Assembly (NCBI GenBank): GCA_024741835.1
Contig: JAENRP010000005.1
Location: forward strand, 75,444-139,443
Reading direction: 5' to 3'
Length of the DNA: 64,000 bases
Origin: Diplocarpon mali
Taxonomy: Eukaryota > Ascomycota > Leotiomycetes > Helotiales > Drepanopezizaceae
This document shows, in pieces, positions 50,095 to 60,944 of the stretch. Both the position numbers and the translations under genes were made by a program. Under the pieces are notes generated by a model that saw nothing but the letters and a program-made list of their open reading frames with translations, made no database searches and was not told the origin of the DNA. How positions within the stretch are numbered: position 1 is the first letter of the stretch; every line of letters begins with the position of its first letter.

Positions 50095-51722
50095 ATGTCG
50101 AACGTCACAGAGCATCCGCAGCAGGGGACCTGCCCGGCCCCGTTCTTGCGAGCAGAGTTGTTCCCTCGCACTGGCGGCCGTGAGTTGTACCCTCACCACC
50201 AATGACGCCCGAAAGACTGACGGGGGAGCAGACGAGGCAGGGAGATTCTGCTCGGATCTCTTCGGCCCTGATTGCTGTCTGCCGTGCCCCCGAACAGATT
50301 GGTTGTATCCAGATGACTTCGAGACCCTGACAACAGCAGCCAGCTGGATCAACGTGGGGGGCATGGCATGCTCCGTTTTCCTCGTGCTCTCTTTCGCCTG
50401 TCTGCCGGTGGAGAGAACACATCGGCATTACCTCTCGGTCTGCCTGACGCTGGCCGTGGTCATCATGCAGGTACGTGCCGCGAGACCCCCGGGACAGTCG
50501 ACTCGGCTCACCAGTTCGCCAAGCTCGGCTTCATCATTCCCTTGGGCGCGAAGCCCGAGCAGTGCTTCAACGCCATCACCCCCCACGACATGAGAAGTAG
50601 CACGACCTGTGCGCTTTCCGGCGCATTCTTGCTTGCTGGAGGATGGTGTGCTCTGATGTGGGTGTTCCTGAGAGCACTCGCCCTCCACCTACAGATATGC
50701 TGGCACTTGGTGATCGGCGAGACCTTCATGTGGGGAGCGCTCGCCACCGGCTGGGGCATTCCTGCGGTTGCATTGACCGTAGCCATGCTCCTCAGCGGCG
50801 TCTCCTTTCGTTTCGGCGACACCTGCCACCTCAACCACAGCAACAGCTTGGCAGCTTTCTGGATTCCGTTGCTGGTCTTCGCGGGAGGAACTGTCTTCAT
50901 CCAGTTCGGGACCTTTGGCTACTGTCTCCAGGTCTACCTGAACTCGCTCGGGGACGATTCCATCCCAACGGACGGCTCCGGCCCGCGATCCCACCATCTC
51001 GGCGCGGGGGACATCATCTCGCCCCGGCAGGCGTACCGGAGAGTTCGGAGAGTCATCGAGCTGCAGTGGAGAGGCATTGCGATCGTCCTGCTCATCCTCG
51101 CCGATGTCGTCTTCTTCGCCGTCATCTTCGTCTTCATGGATGACCTCGAGTCGAGCACCATCAAGAACCCGCCCCAGGCACGAGACTGGCTAGAATGCCT
51201 GGCGGCGACCGCAGGAGACAAAAACAACTGCCTGGCGTTCGCGCGGCATCTGGTCATCAACGAAGCCACTGTGATGACTGTTCTGGTGTTGCTCTCGGTC
51301 AGTGCCTCGAGACCCCCACACTCTCTATCTATCCTGCTGATAATCTGCAGATGAACGGCGTCTGCCTCCTGATCTTTCTCGGCCGTGTCTCCATGTTCGT
51401 CGGCTGGTACAAACTGGCCAGGGGCGGCGACGAACCCAGCAGCGAGTTCGTCAGCGCCGACGCCCGTGTCTTCAAGAGCCCTCCCGCCTACGAGATGCTC
51501 GGCCGGGACCGCGAGGGAGGCAAGACCCCCGAGCCTCCCATCGCCCGCGCCGTCATACCTCGCCCACCACCAGCCGCCAAGAGCGGACGGGAGACGACGC
51601 ATGGTTCTTTCGGTCGGGAAGCACGCTACACGTCTCCTGCGCGTTCGTTCTCTCGTCCGCGGCTTCCGCTGGCCAAGGATGATGGGGATCCAGCACCGAC
51701 TCGTCCGCCGCCCCGTCCTTAG
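50095..51722 (+). CDS. Seven-helix GPCR-like membrane protein (Frizzled-like fungal family)
   Basis: Four exons (50095-50179, 50241-50470, 50515-51297, 51351-51722) give 489 residues. Introns are 61, 44 and 53 nt. The extracellular N terminus is short and cysteine-bearing (TCPAPFLRAELFPRTGG; FCSDLFGPDCCLPCPRTDW). Seven hydrophobic stretches follow, beginning near WINVGGMACSVFLVLSFACL and ending near VCLLIFLGRVSMFVGWYKLA. A long proline/arginine-rich cytosolic tail (about 100 residues) ends the protein. The CCLPCP/W motif before helix 1 and the 7TM layout match fungal receptor-like proteins placed near the Frizzled/Smoothened or cAMP-receptor classes. Ligand and coupling are unknown. The ATG at 50095 gives the conserved CPAPFL start. 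Confidence 0.8.
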
Positions 51723-52902
51723 GCCTCTCCCGGGAGGGATCCTCGGTCTATGAATTAGATCTGACAAGCACTCGCGGGCTACTTGGGTTCGCTTCGTGCA
51801 TCGTGTCGTTTTCCCGCGTTGGAGCGTTTGACTGTCTGGGTATCTATATCTCTTCCCCTCCTCTTTCGACACTGCAAGGGGAGAGGCCTCTGGTGTATAT
51901 TTGGATGGGCATGGGTGTAACGAGAGATCTGGCGAGGGATCATGGTCACGAAAGGAAGGGATCAGAGCGTAGGAGGGATGGTGTGGTGGCACAGCACTTG
52001 CGCACTATATTGCGTTGCAAGGAGGGGCGTGGTTACAGCATGAACTCGAGATCTGGAGCTGGGAGTTGTGGAGTCGCATAGGAAACAGCCCATTCTAGCT
52101 AAGAACAAATCTGCGAGTCGGGGCTAGGCTCTGGCGCAAAGAAACGGCATACATGAACCCAATCTGCCTCGCGATGATCACCTCCTGCATGGAAGCTTAC
52201 ATTAGCGAGCAAGCTATCGCCCAGAACCAGAAGAGTGGTTCTCGATTGCGGAGGTATACTGGAGTATCGAGGACGGCCCGAGGTATGTCCATTCAACGGT
52301 GTTTGTCGTGCAGGAGATCTGGACACAGCTCTCAGGAGTGGAGTGCAAAGCGTGGTACTCAAGCTTGCAAGCCACGATGTCTTGCAGACCAGGCGTTTAT
52401 GGATTCAACTGGTTGAGTACAAGTAGGGGAGGAAGGGTTCAAGGTTATGATGGTCTTTGTATTGCTGTGCGCCGGCAATTCTGATCCGAAGTTATGTTCA
52501 GCAAGTGTCATGACAGAATAGCAGCAGCGTATTCAGACCGTGAGATGGATATGCCCTCAGGCTTCGTTTCAGGATAAATCAAGCACCCAAGTGCACACAC
52601 AGTATATCCGATTTGAGAACCTGAGAAGCTTGCTTGGAGAGTCGAGCAGCCACAAGTTACCCCCTAGCATGAGGAATGGACACCTACCTGGGCAGTCTCT
52701 TCCACCCGTCGATTCAGAGACCCCGATTCAGAGACCCCGATTCAGAGACCTCGGTGAAAGGCCTCAATCCAAGGTGTGCCTGCAAATTTTTGTGAGCTGG
52801 GCTTCTGGTAGAAGTCAGTCGGTGTCTTCGAGATAACGGAAGAGGAAGCTCATGAGTCCCAGAGCAGAACAGGTACATTGCTACCAGCGCCACTCCAGTC
52901 TC
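51723..52902. other. Convergent intergenic region, no gene seen
   Basis: Lies between the 3' ends of the 7TM and G-patch genes. Only short unsupported frames are seen. Contains a three-unit tandem repeat at 52711-52752. Confidence 0.5.
52711..52752. repeat. 14-bp tandem repeat, 3 units
   Basis: GATTCAGAGACCCC occurs three times head to tail; the third copy differs by one base. Confidence 0.85.
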
Positions 52903-53892
52903 TCAATCATGATCTTCCTCCGCAGAGCCCGGGCAGCCGTCCATATCCTTGTCAGGATACGAGGACTTGCACCAGAAGCAATACTTGAATTCCTCCCGAA
53001 GATGCACCACGAGCTTCTGCAGGCGCTCTGCAGGGCCCAGAGCCTGGAAGGCATCGAGTTCGGGGTCTTCCTCCTCGAGATCTTCGACAAGCGTATGCTG
53101 GACCCGATCCTTCCCAAGCGCCCTCCTGTCGTCCTTGTCTTCGTCGGGATCGTCGTAGGTAGGGAGTCTCGAGAGACTCTGATGGAGATCGTGCCGCATC
53201 CTTCGGTCCCTCTCTTTCTCCTCCCGCTTGCGGACGAGGCCTCGCCATAAGATGTTGGTCTGTTTGAGAGGCCTGGTCGAGATTGTCCGTCTCTTGACAT
53301 CCCTGAGCGGCTCCCGGGTCGCGGATTCCCCCTCCTCTCGCTCATCGTTCATACGCTCTGCGACCCTCGTAGCAGCTCCCACCAGACCCTCCAATCTAGC
53401 CTCCTCCCGCTCCTTCATGACCCGTTCTCTGTAGTCGCCCTCCTGGGCCTTGACCCTCTTCCCTTCCCTCTCGACCTCCTCCCTTAACTTCCTTTTCTTC
53501 TCCGTATCCAGTCCGATACCACCCCGACCCTCCTTCATTGCGATCCCTATCGGCTCAGTCCGTGCCCCGACATTATCCTTGCTTCCCAGTGCGACGCCAG
53601 GCTTGAATCCCATCTTAGCCATCATGGCGAGTCCTTTGTTCGAAGACACCGCAGGGTCGGCGAGCAGTGATTTGGAGAGCGCGGCTTCCCTGGCGGTCTT
53701 CTCCTCTTCCGCAAGCTCAACCTTTGATTTGGCACGTCCTCGTATCTCTGCCTCGCGTTTCTGGCGCTGGCGCCGCTGGAACGAGCTCTCTTTTGCCCCA
53801 GGTACCGTAGGCTCTGCAATAACCATGTTCATGTAATCATCCTCATCCCCCTCCGGGTTAAGAAGGGATGGAGAATCCGGTGTAGACATCAT
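52903..53892 (-). CDS. G-patch/DUF4187 protein (GPATCH11-like)
   Basis: An intronless frame of 329 residues. An acidic N terminus (EGDEDDYMNMVIAE) resembles GPATCH11 proteins. A G-patch follows at about 83-130 (GLAMMAKMGFKPGVALG...GRGGIGL). Next come long charged, helical, coiled-coil-like segments, then a C-terminal DUF4187 (LREEFKYCFWCKSSYPDKDM), which contains a CxxC pair and ends DGCPG. Family knowledge: G-patch proteins bind and activate DEAH helicases in RNA processing. The vertebrate relative is nuclear/kinetochore-associated. A role in splicing is inference. Two adjacent ATGs exist; the first is taken. Confidence 0.88.
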   Translation of the reverse strand: MMSTPDSPSLLNPEGDEDDYMNMVIAEPTVPGAKESSFQRRQRQKREAEIRGRAKSKVELAEEEKTAREAALSKSLLADPAVSSNKGLAMMAKMGFKPGVALGSKDNVGARTEPIGIAMKEGRGGIGLDTEKKRKLREEVEREGKRVKAQEGDYRERVMKEREEARLEGLVGAATRVAERMNDEREEGESATREPLRDVKRRTISTRPLKQTNILWRGLVRKREEKERDRRMRHDLHQSLSRLPTYDDPDEDKDDRRALGKDRVQHTLVEDLEEEDPELDAFQALGPAERLQKLVVHLREEFKYCFWCKSSYPDKDMDGCPGSAEEDHD

Positions 53893-54074
53893 GACGTACT
53901 ATGACCGAGTCTCAGCGCGTGGGAAAAGCTGTGGTGACGGGACGAGAGTTCTTTCCAGATTGATGTTTTTGGGTCGTTCGGCAAATCTGTGGTGAAGGGT
54001 GGACAAGAATTTAGCTGCTTATTATAACAAGATAAGTCGGCATTCAGATCAATCTTCACAAACTCCAGTGACGC

Positions 54075-54126
54075 GTAAGTCTGCGTTGCTGCCCTTGATT
54101 GCAATCAAAGGCTAATTTTGTGCTAG
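54075..54126 (+). other. Spliceosomal-type intron inside tRNA D arm (positions 13/14)
   Basis: A 52-nt insert with 5' GTAAGT (54075-54080), GCTAAT (54111-54116) and 3' TAG (54124-54126). These are the same donor, branch and acceptor signals and the same length as the mRNA introns of neighbouring genes. Base identity at the ends fixes the junction uniquely if the canonical D arm is to be restored. The interior contains the palindrome TTGATTGCAATCAA (54095-54108). Confidence 0.75.
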
Positions 54127-54150
54127 AGTGGTTAGCGTGTCGTTCTTATA

Positions 54151-54193
54151 TTATTCGGATATTCTGATTAATATGATCTACTCATCAGAAGAG
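54151..54193 (+). other. Canonical tRNA intron after position 37
   Basis: A 43-nt insert one base 3' of the anticodon TAT, the standard position for nuclear tRNA introns removed by the tRNA splicing endonuclease. It contains TAAT/ATAT strings able to pair with the anticodon region. Confidence 0.75.
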
Positions 54194-54251
54194 ATGCGAA
54201 AGTCGTGGGTTCGACACCCACCTGGAGTAAATGAATCTCTGGATTGCAAAG

Positions 54252-54265
54252 TTTTGGTGTTTTTT
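54252..54265 (+). terminator. Pol III T-run terminator
   Basis: TTTT at 54252-54255 and TTTTTT at 54260-54265, 23-36 bases after the tRNA 3' end. Confidence 0.75.
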
Positions 54266-54813
54266 CGCTCTTGCGGTGTTGATTTTGGGCCGATCAGGCT
54301 AACGGACAGATTGTAGAGATAATGAAGGAATGTCTATACGTTCTTTACAGTACTTACCTGTACCTAACACTCTAATCAGTTCTTTGTACGCTATTTGGTA
54401 TAGGCTATGTAAAAAATTGAAGTGGCTGATTCTCTATTTCAAAATGTCCATATCTCGTAATGTATTAATGCAAAACTGCAGAACAATGGCTTGAAGCGTA
54501 CAGGTGCTCTTGTAAACTTTGGAAGGGGAAGAAAGAAGCTATTTCAATTTCGTCCTTATTTCCAGGCATTTCATTGTACTCTAATATAGGTACTAATAGT
54601 ACTCATGCCTCGGCGAGCTCTGGTTGTCCTATAAGACTCGGGGCAACGAGTGCAATCCATTGTTATAGGGAATACAATTAATTATACAATGAGTTTGCAA
54701 CACGTTTCACATCCCTAGTATTCAACACAATATCGCCTTGTCCCTTCTATTCCATGTCTCTATTATACGCTCTGGGAGTTGGTATATAGCACTCCTTCCC
54801 AATCCTCAAGTTC
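54266..54813. other. Intergenic, no gene seen
   Basis: An AT-rich spacer between the tRNA gene and the 3' end of the PPR-like gene. No frames of note. Confidence 0.5.
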
Positions 54814-57705
54814 TTATAGGCTCTCCTCTCGCGACTCCCATGGAACACAATCAGGGACACCCATTGCCTTGGCCGTTTCTATCGAGCGCTCGGTGAAAGT
54901 TCCACTACTTTCATCTGCGGTTTGAATAGCCGCAAAGCGTAAGATTTGTGTGAGCAACAATATCGGCTCCTCGGATTTTGCCTCACCTTCCAACTCACTG
55001 AACTCGATCCCTTGTTTTCGCAATGCCAGAACTCGCTCCTCCTTGAACCCTTGCAATATTTTTACCACATTTGCTATCCTCGCTTTCGAAATCGAGGAGT
55101 CCATATCTAACCGTCGTGGCATGTAGCCATCCTCATCGACGAGACCCAGACGGGCGAGCTGCAATACGATAACTCGAGCAGTTTCTGGTTCCGGATAAGC
55201 ACCGAAATGCTTTCGCAATGCACGCAAGGCAACTGCAGTTCCGGACAGATCCTGGGCCATGCTGAAACTCTGAACGATCACTTGATATAAAGGAGGAGGG
55301 AAGCCTCCGTTATTCATTCTCGGTAACTTGGCCATCATATCTGCGAAGAGTCCCCTACATTTCAAGTGACGCTCATGTATATCATCCTTAGAGAAAGCTC
55401 TGACGGGATCAACTTCTCTCTTGAGATTGTGCCAGAGGATCAGGTATGTCCAGAAATCGGGGGGGATACCCTGTTCTTCTGTAGCCACCCGGTATGTCTC
55501 TACCACCTCATCATTGCGGTGTTCATTGTTACTATTCCAGAGTATCTCGTTCATGAAGTGTGTAGATGGCTTTATACGTGATCTCTCGAAAGCATTCATG
55601 AGATCAGTCATGCGGACTAGCTTTTGTGACTTCCTGTAGTGGCTTATGAGAATACAAAATGTTTCAATTGTCGCTGGTGGTATACTTTGAAATGTTTTGT
55701 CGGAGGACATTGACTCGGTGGAAATCAAGCGAGCAGAGGGTTCAAGACAGTCTCGCTGCTGGACGAATTCGTGTCTTTTTTGGATCATTTTCCAAGCCAT
55801 GTCTTCAGCCAAAATTGCACTTGGTGTTGTGTTTTGCCGCAACAGAGCACCAATGAGACCGTTCAGCTGTATAGGGCTAGTCGTAATCCCATGAACACTC
55901 ATCAACTGAACGACTTGGAATGCTTCCTTCAGTCTCTTATCACCGATGAGCCGCTTGATCCATTTCCCAAAGAAAAATTTATTTTTGAATTTAGCTGGGA
56001 GCTTGACCAGCGTGCTCAAGCTTGCCCAGTTAAGCTCTGCATCCGTGATAGTTAGGGATGAAAGATCACTGAGATTGTTTGTCGCATTTTTGTATAAGGT
56101 AGTGGAGTCTTCCTCTGACATGGTTGGTTGGCCTGTGAGCATCATGTCCTTGAAAGCCCCAAGTGCCAGATCTGTTTGGTCGGCAGAGAAGAACATAGAG
56201 ATGATGACATCGTAGTCATCCATCGTCATGAGAGACCCAAGGCCCGTCCTCAACCGGATATAAAGCGCCCAAGCGCGTTTAACTGATAATGGATCTTCTT
56301 GTTCAAGAAGATTGGCCCGAATCAGCGGGAGTACGATTCGAAAATCTGCTGGACTCGTATCAATCTTCATGAAACACTGTGCTTCTATAGCAGCCGTTCT
56401 GGGCATTCCATGCTGTGCAAGCATTCTGGCACCCAGCTCCAAATAATTCTTCCAAGCCTCTGGGATATCATGTGCTTCAATCCTATAATCTTCCCACATT
56501 TTGATAGCACGATCTCGATCCCCGTCAATGAAAACTGCCTCGATATAGAGCAATCGTTGGGACCAGTGCATGGCCCGACCCAATTCGACCAAGTCATCAC
56601 CCAGAATTTTCAGTCTTGCCATACGATCCAGATTTTGAAGACCTTCAACCTGGAAAATGCTCCAAAGTTTGTTCAATATCTTCCATCGATCATCGTGAGT
56701 TAATACTTCAGAAGCCAGTGCATATCGAGACAACGAATACGCTTTCCATGCTCTAAGTATAAAGTCTTTCTCGGTTTTGATTCTGGGCTCTCGTTTACGT
56801 CTGGCCTTCAGCTTCGGTGAGAAGGCAAGTCTCCTCAATAAAAAAACCAACTCCGACATGCGCAGGCGTTGAGCTGGGGGAAATCCATGGAGAGGAATCT
56901 CAAACTCCTCTCCATCTTCAGTGCCGAGTGTTCGTCGTCTCAATCCTAATTTCGTTGTATCCTCAGGGCGCCAAGTGGCTGGGGAGCGTTGGGAAGTCGT
57001 CGGAGACGTTTCTATTAACATGGTTTAGAATTCCTCTGAGCATGTGTCACGATGTGTGGTAATACCTTGTTTGTGACCTTTCAATAAGACCTCTCTAAGT
57101 CGTAGCCGATCCTCCTCTGACAAGTTTTTCAAATCATATTTCTTCAGCTCCGCCAGCTGTGCCCTGATAGAATCAGCCAGAGGGGTTGAGGCTTCCGGAC
57201 CTTGCCCAGATCTTTTGGCATGCAGTCTCTTAAGGAAGCCCCCCATTTCGTCATGCATGTCCTCCTTCAGGTCCCTGATATCTCTTTCAAGCGCCTCCAA
57301 GTCCCCTACATTATCAAGATCTTCTTCTTCAATCCGAGCTCCATCTAGGTTCTCTTCGAAGTATTTGACTGTATTTTTCGGCAATCCGCCTGGCCTGGAA
57401 GGTCCATGTTCCGCTACGTCTTTTCGCCGCTCGCGCACTTCCGCCTCCAGAGCATCCAATATTGCCGCTTCGTCAAGATCATCTTCTGAATCAAGGACCT
57501 TTCCGTCTGGTATATCTTTGATATCTCTGCCTGCAGGCTTAGGTATTTTATCTGCCCCTCGGTGTCTTGACGGTAGTGGGCCGGTCGTAAAGCTCCGTGC
57601 CTTAAATTGTGATCTTTGCCGTTGAGAAATTCGTAATTTTGTTGTACATGACCGACATACGAACCCTCGAACTTTGGAGGCCAGAACGTATTGCGGAGGA
57701 GGCAT
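54814..57705 (-). CDS. Mitochondrial PPR/TPR-like repeat protein
   Basis: Two exons (57705-57066, 57011-54814) with a 54-nt intron (GTATTA...TAG, CTAAAC branch, phase 1) give 945 residues. The start MPPPQYVLASKVRGFVCRSC, with a following basic, serine/arginine-rich stretch (QRQRSQFKARSFTTGP), looks like a mitochondrial targeting region. An acidic coiled-coil-like segment follows. The rest is alpha-helical with PPR-like repeats (for example DYDVIISMFFSADQTDLALG, ...AFKDMMLTG; PPLYQVIVQSFSMAQDLSG). Fungal proteins of this kind act in mitochondrial mRNA stability or translation, but I cannot name the ortholog (Cya5- or CIA84-like are candidates). An in-frame upstream ATG exists inside ORC3; the ATG at 57705 is preferred because it gives the targeting peptide. 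Confidence 0.8.
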
Positions 57706-57819
57706 AAGGGTCGAAGTCAGGTTGTGATCTAGAAAGACAAGGCTGGAAATATTTTTGGGGCGCCGGTGTTCTCTACAAGGCGCGTGCGTCGCGTCAGCTA
57801 AACAGTTTCCAGGGCCAGC
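57706..57819. promoter_or_regulatory. 114-bp divergent promoter, PPR-like/ORC3
   Basis: Only 114 bases separate the two start codons. They contain GCGCGT (57780-57785) and TCGCGT (57789-57794), that is two ACGCGN cores on the other strand. This core is recognised by the MBF G1/S factor in yeasts, which would suit an ORC gene. Use of the sites is inference. Confidence 0.5.
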
Positions 57820-60251
57820 ATGTCTACAATTGATGAGGAGCACAGCCTTACGGGCTTCGATACTGATCATCAGGTCTCATGTACTTCTTTTCTCATATTT
57901 CACTGCTAATATTCCCATAGACTGCTTATGTGTATGTTCCGGCTAAAGTTCTCGACGAGCAATCCACGCGACCAACGAAGAGAAGGAAGATAGCCAAGAC
58001 ACGACCCTCCATTTGCGAACCCCAAGCTGCCCAAACCGTTGGATTTGAGTCTTTGCTTGAGGGTTTTGAGACGCTTGAATGTATTGGTTTCCGCAAAGCG
58101 CAGTTTGAACGATTCTGGGCAGCGACCGAAGAGCGTGTTCAGGTACGAGGTCTAAGAAGAAAGAGCCAGCAAATCAATTGCTAATGCGTGCAGAGCATAC
58201 TGGATGAAGCAAATGAAGGCACTCTAGCAGAGGTCACAGATTTCATAAATGCATCGAAGCAGATAAGGTACAGCTCGGTCAAGGACTCAGTAGACCTTCG
58301 CGCTAATGACGCTGTAACAGCAGCTTAAACGTTGCAACCGGATTCGTGGTTACTGGGCCGAATATCACGTCTCAAGGACTTCTTTTCAAACAACTCTCTA
58401 GTCGGCTCGTAGAGCAAGTCGGTGGGCCGGTGGTAACTCTACGTTCTGGAGATGCGTCCAATTTGAAAGCTGTTCTTAAAAAAGTCATTCGAGATGCTAC
58501 AAGTCAAAGATACGACGAAGATGATGACGAAGGAGTTCTGTATAAGAAAGATGTACGTTTTGTTCCCTGGCCATTCTGATCATTGATTCTGATTTTGGTT
58601 TAGGGACGTAGACTGCTGAACTATGACTTGGAAATCCTTCACGGGTTCATCCAACTGCATAAGTGCCAAGCGGTCGTTATTGCATTCCAAGATAGTGAAG
58701 CTTTTGATTTCAATCTATTGGCGGAACTCATCATTCTTCTCAGGTACACTTTGATGACAGTTGACCAGAGTATTTCCTAACTTTTTGCAGCTCCTGGAAG
58801 GATCGTATCCCCTTTGTACTCCTCTTCGGCATCGCTACGTCTATCGACTTGTTTCGCGAAAGATTGTCAAGGGCAGCAAGTCGGTGCCTAGAAGGTCGAC
58901 AGTTCGATGTCGAGCAAACTAGCTCATTGCTAGAGAGGGTTTTCTTAAAGGCTGTTGCTGGTGCTGAAGCACCGTTACGGCTGGGCGCCGGGCTGCTATC
59001 CGCCCTGATTGATCGACAGGAAGACCATATTCAGAGCATCCAGTCATTCATAGCGGCATTGAAGGTATGGCTCAAGTGTGGTTGATTCGAACTGTGCTAA
59101 CAGGGAAGTACGCCTACATGTGTCACTTTTACGGCAACCCGTTGAGCATCCTCACTGGGCAGACCAACATTTCATCTGTAATGGAAATTTTCCAATGCCA
59201 GCATCTTGAGCTGTTGCGCATGCTTCCATCGTTCAAGAAATTGACAGAGGAGCTTGTTGGGGCTAGACAGCTGGCACGTGTACGGGGTCTGCTCGAGGAT
59301 GACAATCTGCTGCTTCAAGAAGTTTCAAGCCGGTTAGAATCGGGTAGTGTTGAAACCACTCGTATCTTGAGAACTATGCACTTAGTGGCGAGCTGTTCGA
59401 CCGTGTCTGTTTCAAAGATTGAACTCTACATCACCATTTTCCGAGGTAATTTTGTTGAATCAGAGTACATGCGCTCCATGTTTGATTCAATCAGGCGTAT
59501 GGCCCCTGAGGATCTGGTTGAATTTTTCCAGAGAATCATAAGTTGTACAAAGAAGGGCTCCCCCGAAATGGACCTAGAGGGATGGGCCGATGATGACGCT
59601 CATTTTCTTGGGGAGATTTCCAACCTTCAGTCGCAAGTCTTCTCACTACTCCAAAAGTCCAAAGTGACCGGCAAGCCAGTACGAAGCAGTTATGCTATTC
59701 ATAGTAAAGGCGTGAGGACGACAGTGATTGCACAAAGAGTGCAGCTCAGTTACGAAAACTCAACGCTGTCTCAACAAGACAAGGAATTTACAGGTCTTGT
59801 CGATAGCTTATCGAAGCTCTTACTAGATCACCTTACTTCTGGAAATCCTCAAGACATGTTTCTAAATGAAATCTGGCTCTTCAACTCGACCTCGCCTTGT
59901 GCCGACTACTTCAGTCCTCGACCTCGGACAATCATCGAACGGGCTCTCTCTGCACCTTTTGACTACCTCACTTGTGCATGCTGTGATCCATCGGAGGGCC
60001 TGTCATCCACCCATCCTGCAACGGCGATTCTATACCAAATGTACCTTGAAGCAGGATCTCTCATTAACATTTTCGATCTCTGGTCAGCTTTTTTTGAGAT
60101 GATTAATGGAGGAGATGAGTTAAATATCGATGAAAGAGATGCATTGGTGTTGTTTTACAGAGCCCTGGCGGACCTAAAATCACTAGGTATGGTGAAGCAA
60201 AGTAAGAAGAAGGCCAACCATATTGCGAAAGTGGCATGGAAGGGGCTTTGA
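57820..60251 (+). CDS. orc3: Origin recognition complex subunit 3
   Basis: Seven exons (57820-57873, 57921-58142, 58194-58267, 58321-58552, 58604-58743, 58791-59064, 59109-60251) give 712 residues. All six introns (44-53 nt) keep frame, and two use GCTAAT branches. The protein follows the Orc3 plan: an N-terminal AAA+-like domain without a canonical Walker pair (VATGFVVTGPNITSQGLLFK; SWKDRIPFVLLFGIATSIDL), the conserved LK-YAYMCHFYGNPLS segment, a helical insertion, and a C-terminal winged-helix-like end. Orc3 is a core subunit of the hexamer that loads MCM helicase at replication origins in the nucleus. The sixth intron ends at GGGAAG rather than at the CAG five bases earlier; only the former restores YAYMCHFYG in frame. 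Confidence 0.92.
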
Positions 60252-60944
60252 GTGTGTGTATCGGTTGGAAGATTTGTTAAGTTGCATGATGCTGTCTCAT
60301 TTATCTTAAAATATTTGACCCCTACCCTTGTTTCCAGGTCCGTGAATGTTCTGTCCAGTTCAAATGTTGAAATAGTGCGTCGGCTGTGGAATATGATTGA
60401 ATTAGTATTGCTAACGGAGCCAAAGAGCTCATCGCGGCTTTACAGGTCCTCAAAATCACTGTCATGTCTGGGCTGCTGGCGGGTTTTGCCTTATAAATAC
60501 CTACAAACACTTTCGAGATACTAGGGTTCTATGAATTACTAATAATGGACAAGGTCGTGTTACGCACTTACCCACAGAAATCCAAGGCTCTTGTTTGTAA
60601 CTGTTTACAGACTCGCTTAATTCAGAGGCCTTCTGCAGCGCGATGGCCTGCGAGAGAGGATGCAACGTATCTATTCATTGTCTTGGTCATTACTCCCTGA
60701 GTGAGACTGGGTTTAATGACTTGTTAAATCTTGTAGAGCAAGTGCATTTATCACTATCTTTTCAGGCATCGAGAGACCGTGACCACGAATGGTGATTAAG
60801 AACGATCATACATGTCTCACTGTCAGTTTCCACCTGTCGATTCACCTGTCATTTCACTAAAATGCATTGATTGAAATTTATAGAAATCACATAAGAAAAT
60901 GACTTCATCAGGTAGCTGTACTCAAACAGATAGCCTTGTTCTCT
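60252..60944. other. Convergent intergenic region, no gene seen
   Basis: Lies between the 3' ends of ORC3 and the hypothetical gene. No supported frame. Confidence 0.5.

Larger units (their letters stand above)
54062..54229 (+). tRNA. tRNA-Ile(UAU) with two intervening sequences
   Basis: Removing 54075-54126 and 54151-54193 leaves a canonical 73-nt tRNA. The acceptor stem ACTCCAG (54062-54068) pairs perfectly with CTGGAGT (54222-54228), followed by discriminator A. The D stem ACGC/GCGT is perfect, and the D loop AGTGGTTA has A14, G15, G18, G19 and A21. The anticodon stem TCGTT/TGCGA has four pairs with a U-U at 31/39. The anticodon TAT lies at 54147-54149. The T arm GTGGG-TTCGACA-CCCAC is perfect and holds the B box. 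A T run follows as Pol III terminator. The 3' half closely resembles known tRNA-Ile(UAU), which commonly has an intron. The D-arm insert splits the A box, and only a poor substitute (TGCTAGAGTGG, 54121-54131) remains. A pseudogene is possible but unlikely given intact pairing. Confidence 0.88.

Noticed and set aside
54128..54316. Short forward frame across the tRNA region, considered as a protein exon using the GTAAGT...TAG intron
   Set aside because: The translation has no family resemblance, and the flanking bases form perfect tRNA stems that a protein exon would not explain.
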